Assembly (NCBI GenBank): GCA_023300375.1
Contig: JALZWO010000044.1
Span: 38,628 to 102,627 of the forward strand
DNA length: 64,000 nucleotides
Direction: 5' to 3'
Source: Granulosicoccus sp.
Lineage (GTDB): Bacteria; Pseudomonadota; Gammaproteobacteria; Granulosicoccales; Granulosicoccaceae
This document shows, piece after piece, positions 63,955 through 64,000 of the stretch; position 1 is the stretch's first letter; every line of letters starts with the position of its first letter. The translations under genes and the position numbers were made by a program. The notes under the pieces are model-generated. The model saw only the letters and a list, made by a program, of their open reading frames with translations. It was not told where the DNA came from and did no database searches.

Positions 63955-64000
63955 CGTGCTCTATAGGTGGTACAGCGTGCTCTATAGGTGGTACAGCGTG
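63955..64000. repeat. 21-bp tandem repeat running off the window edge
   Basis: Unit CGTGCTCTATAGGTGGTACAG twice in perfect tandem (63955-63975, 63976-63996) plus the first four bases of a third. Copy number is unknown because the window ends. It directly follows a dRS3-like element, as does the 19-bp array at 28580. Confidence 0.8.

Noticed and set aside
1..64000. tRNA, rRNA, integrase, transposase or phage genes
   Set aside because: No cloverleaf, rRNA-like stretch or recombinase motif was seen anywhere; the window shows no intact mobile element.

Overview
The window reads as a chromosome segment of a purple, anoxygenic-phototrophic proteobacterium, probably marine. The evidence is a type-2 reaction-centre operon (pufQBALMC), bacteriochlorophyll a genes (bchCXYZ), spirilloxanthin/spheroidene-type carotenoid genes (crtB, crtC, crtE, crtF) and PpsR/CrtJ-type operator pairs. 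An E. coli-type PyrC, MntR, a glycogen cluster and a Wzx/Wzy-type exopolysaccharide cluster would fit a gammaproteobacterium, but class and genus cannot be fixed from this sequence alone.

Layout. 1-2,907: a manganese-type ABC importer (minus strand, permease cut by the window edge) divergent from mntR. 2,904-4,666: pyrC and pyrE. 4,715-12,423: metabolic genes (flavin/FeS demethylase-like enzyme, M20 amidohydrolase, Kef-type antiporter, 2OG-Fe oxygenase, PfkB kinase, nicotinamidase). 12,442-14,070: an OmpA-like coiled-coil protein. 14,276-24,370: a complete glycogen locus, glgC-glgA-glgB on the minus strand and glgP-glgX divergent on the plus strand. 24,444-28,375: an orphan membrane domain, a DUF1330 protein, a CHASE sensor kinase and a GH16 glucanase. 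28,376-28,711: a repeat-rich gap. 28,712-39,453: exopolysaccharide genes, all minus strand (Wzc-like kinase, ExoY-like starter transferase, WecG/TagA transferase, flippase, two GT2, polymerase/ligase, galE), with two long structured or empty leaders. 39,755-42,521: two lipoproteins, one AttH/CrtC-like and one di-haem cytochrome. 42,669-44,659: dgcN-dgcA for D-glutamate use. 44,773-47,013: ndh and a repeat-bearing membrane-anchored protein.

47,195-63,817 is the photosynthesis region: idi and crtC (minus) divergent from crtE-crtF, then bchC-bchX-bchY-bchZ-pufQ-pufB-pufA-pufL-pufM-pufC ending at a strong terminator, followed by hemC, a REC-histidine kinase and crtB (minus). Pigment precursor supply (idi, crtE, hemC), the last committed bacteriochlorophyll steps (bchXYZ, bchC), carotenoid tailoring (crtC, crtF) and the pigment-binding proteins (puf) are arranged so that two promoters, each covered by a pair of TGT-N12-ACA boxes, could switch them together.

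The most interesting non-coding signals are the mirror-symmetric crtC/crtE promoter with its PpsR-type boxes, an element with mutually exclusive pairings behind the wzc-like gene, a hairpin that fills the ribosome-binding position of the di-haem lipoprotein, and a decaying 19-bp tandem array next to ATTCCC-N8-GGGAAT repeats.
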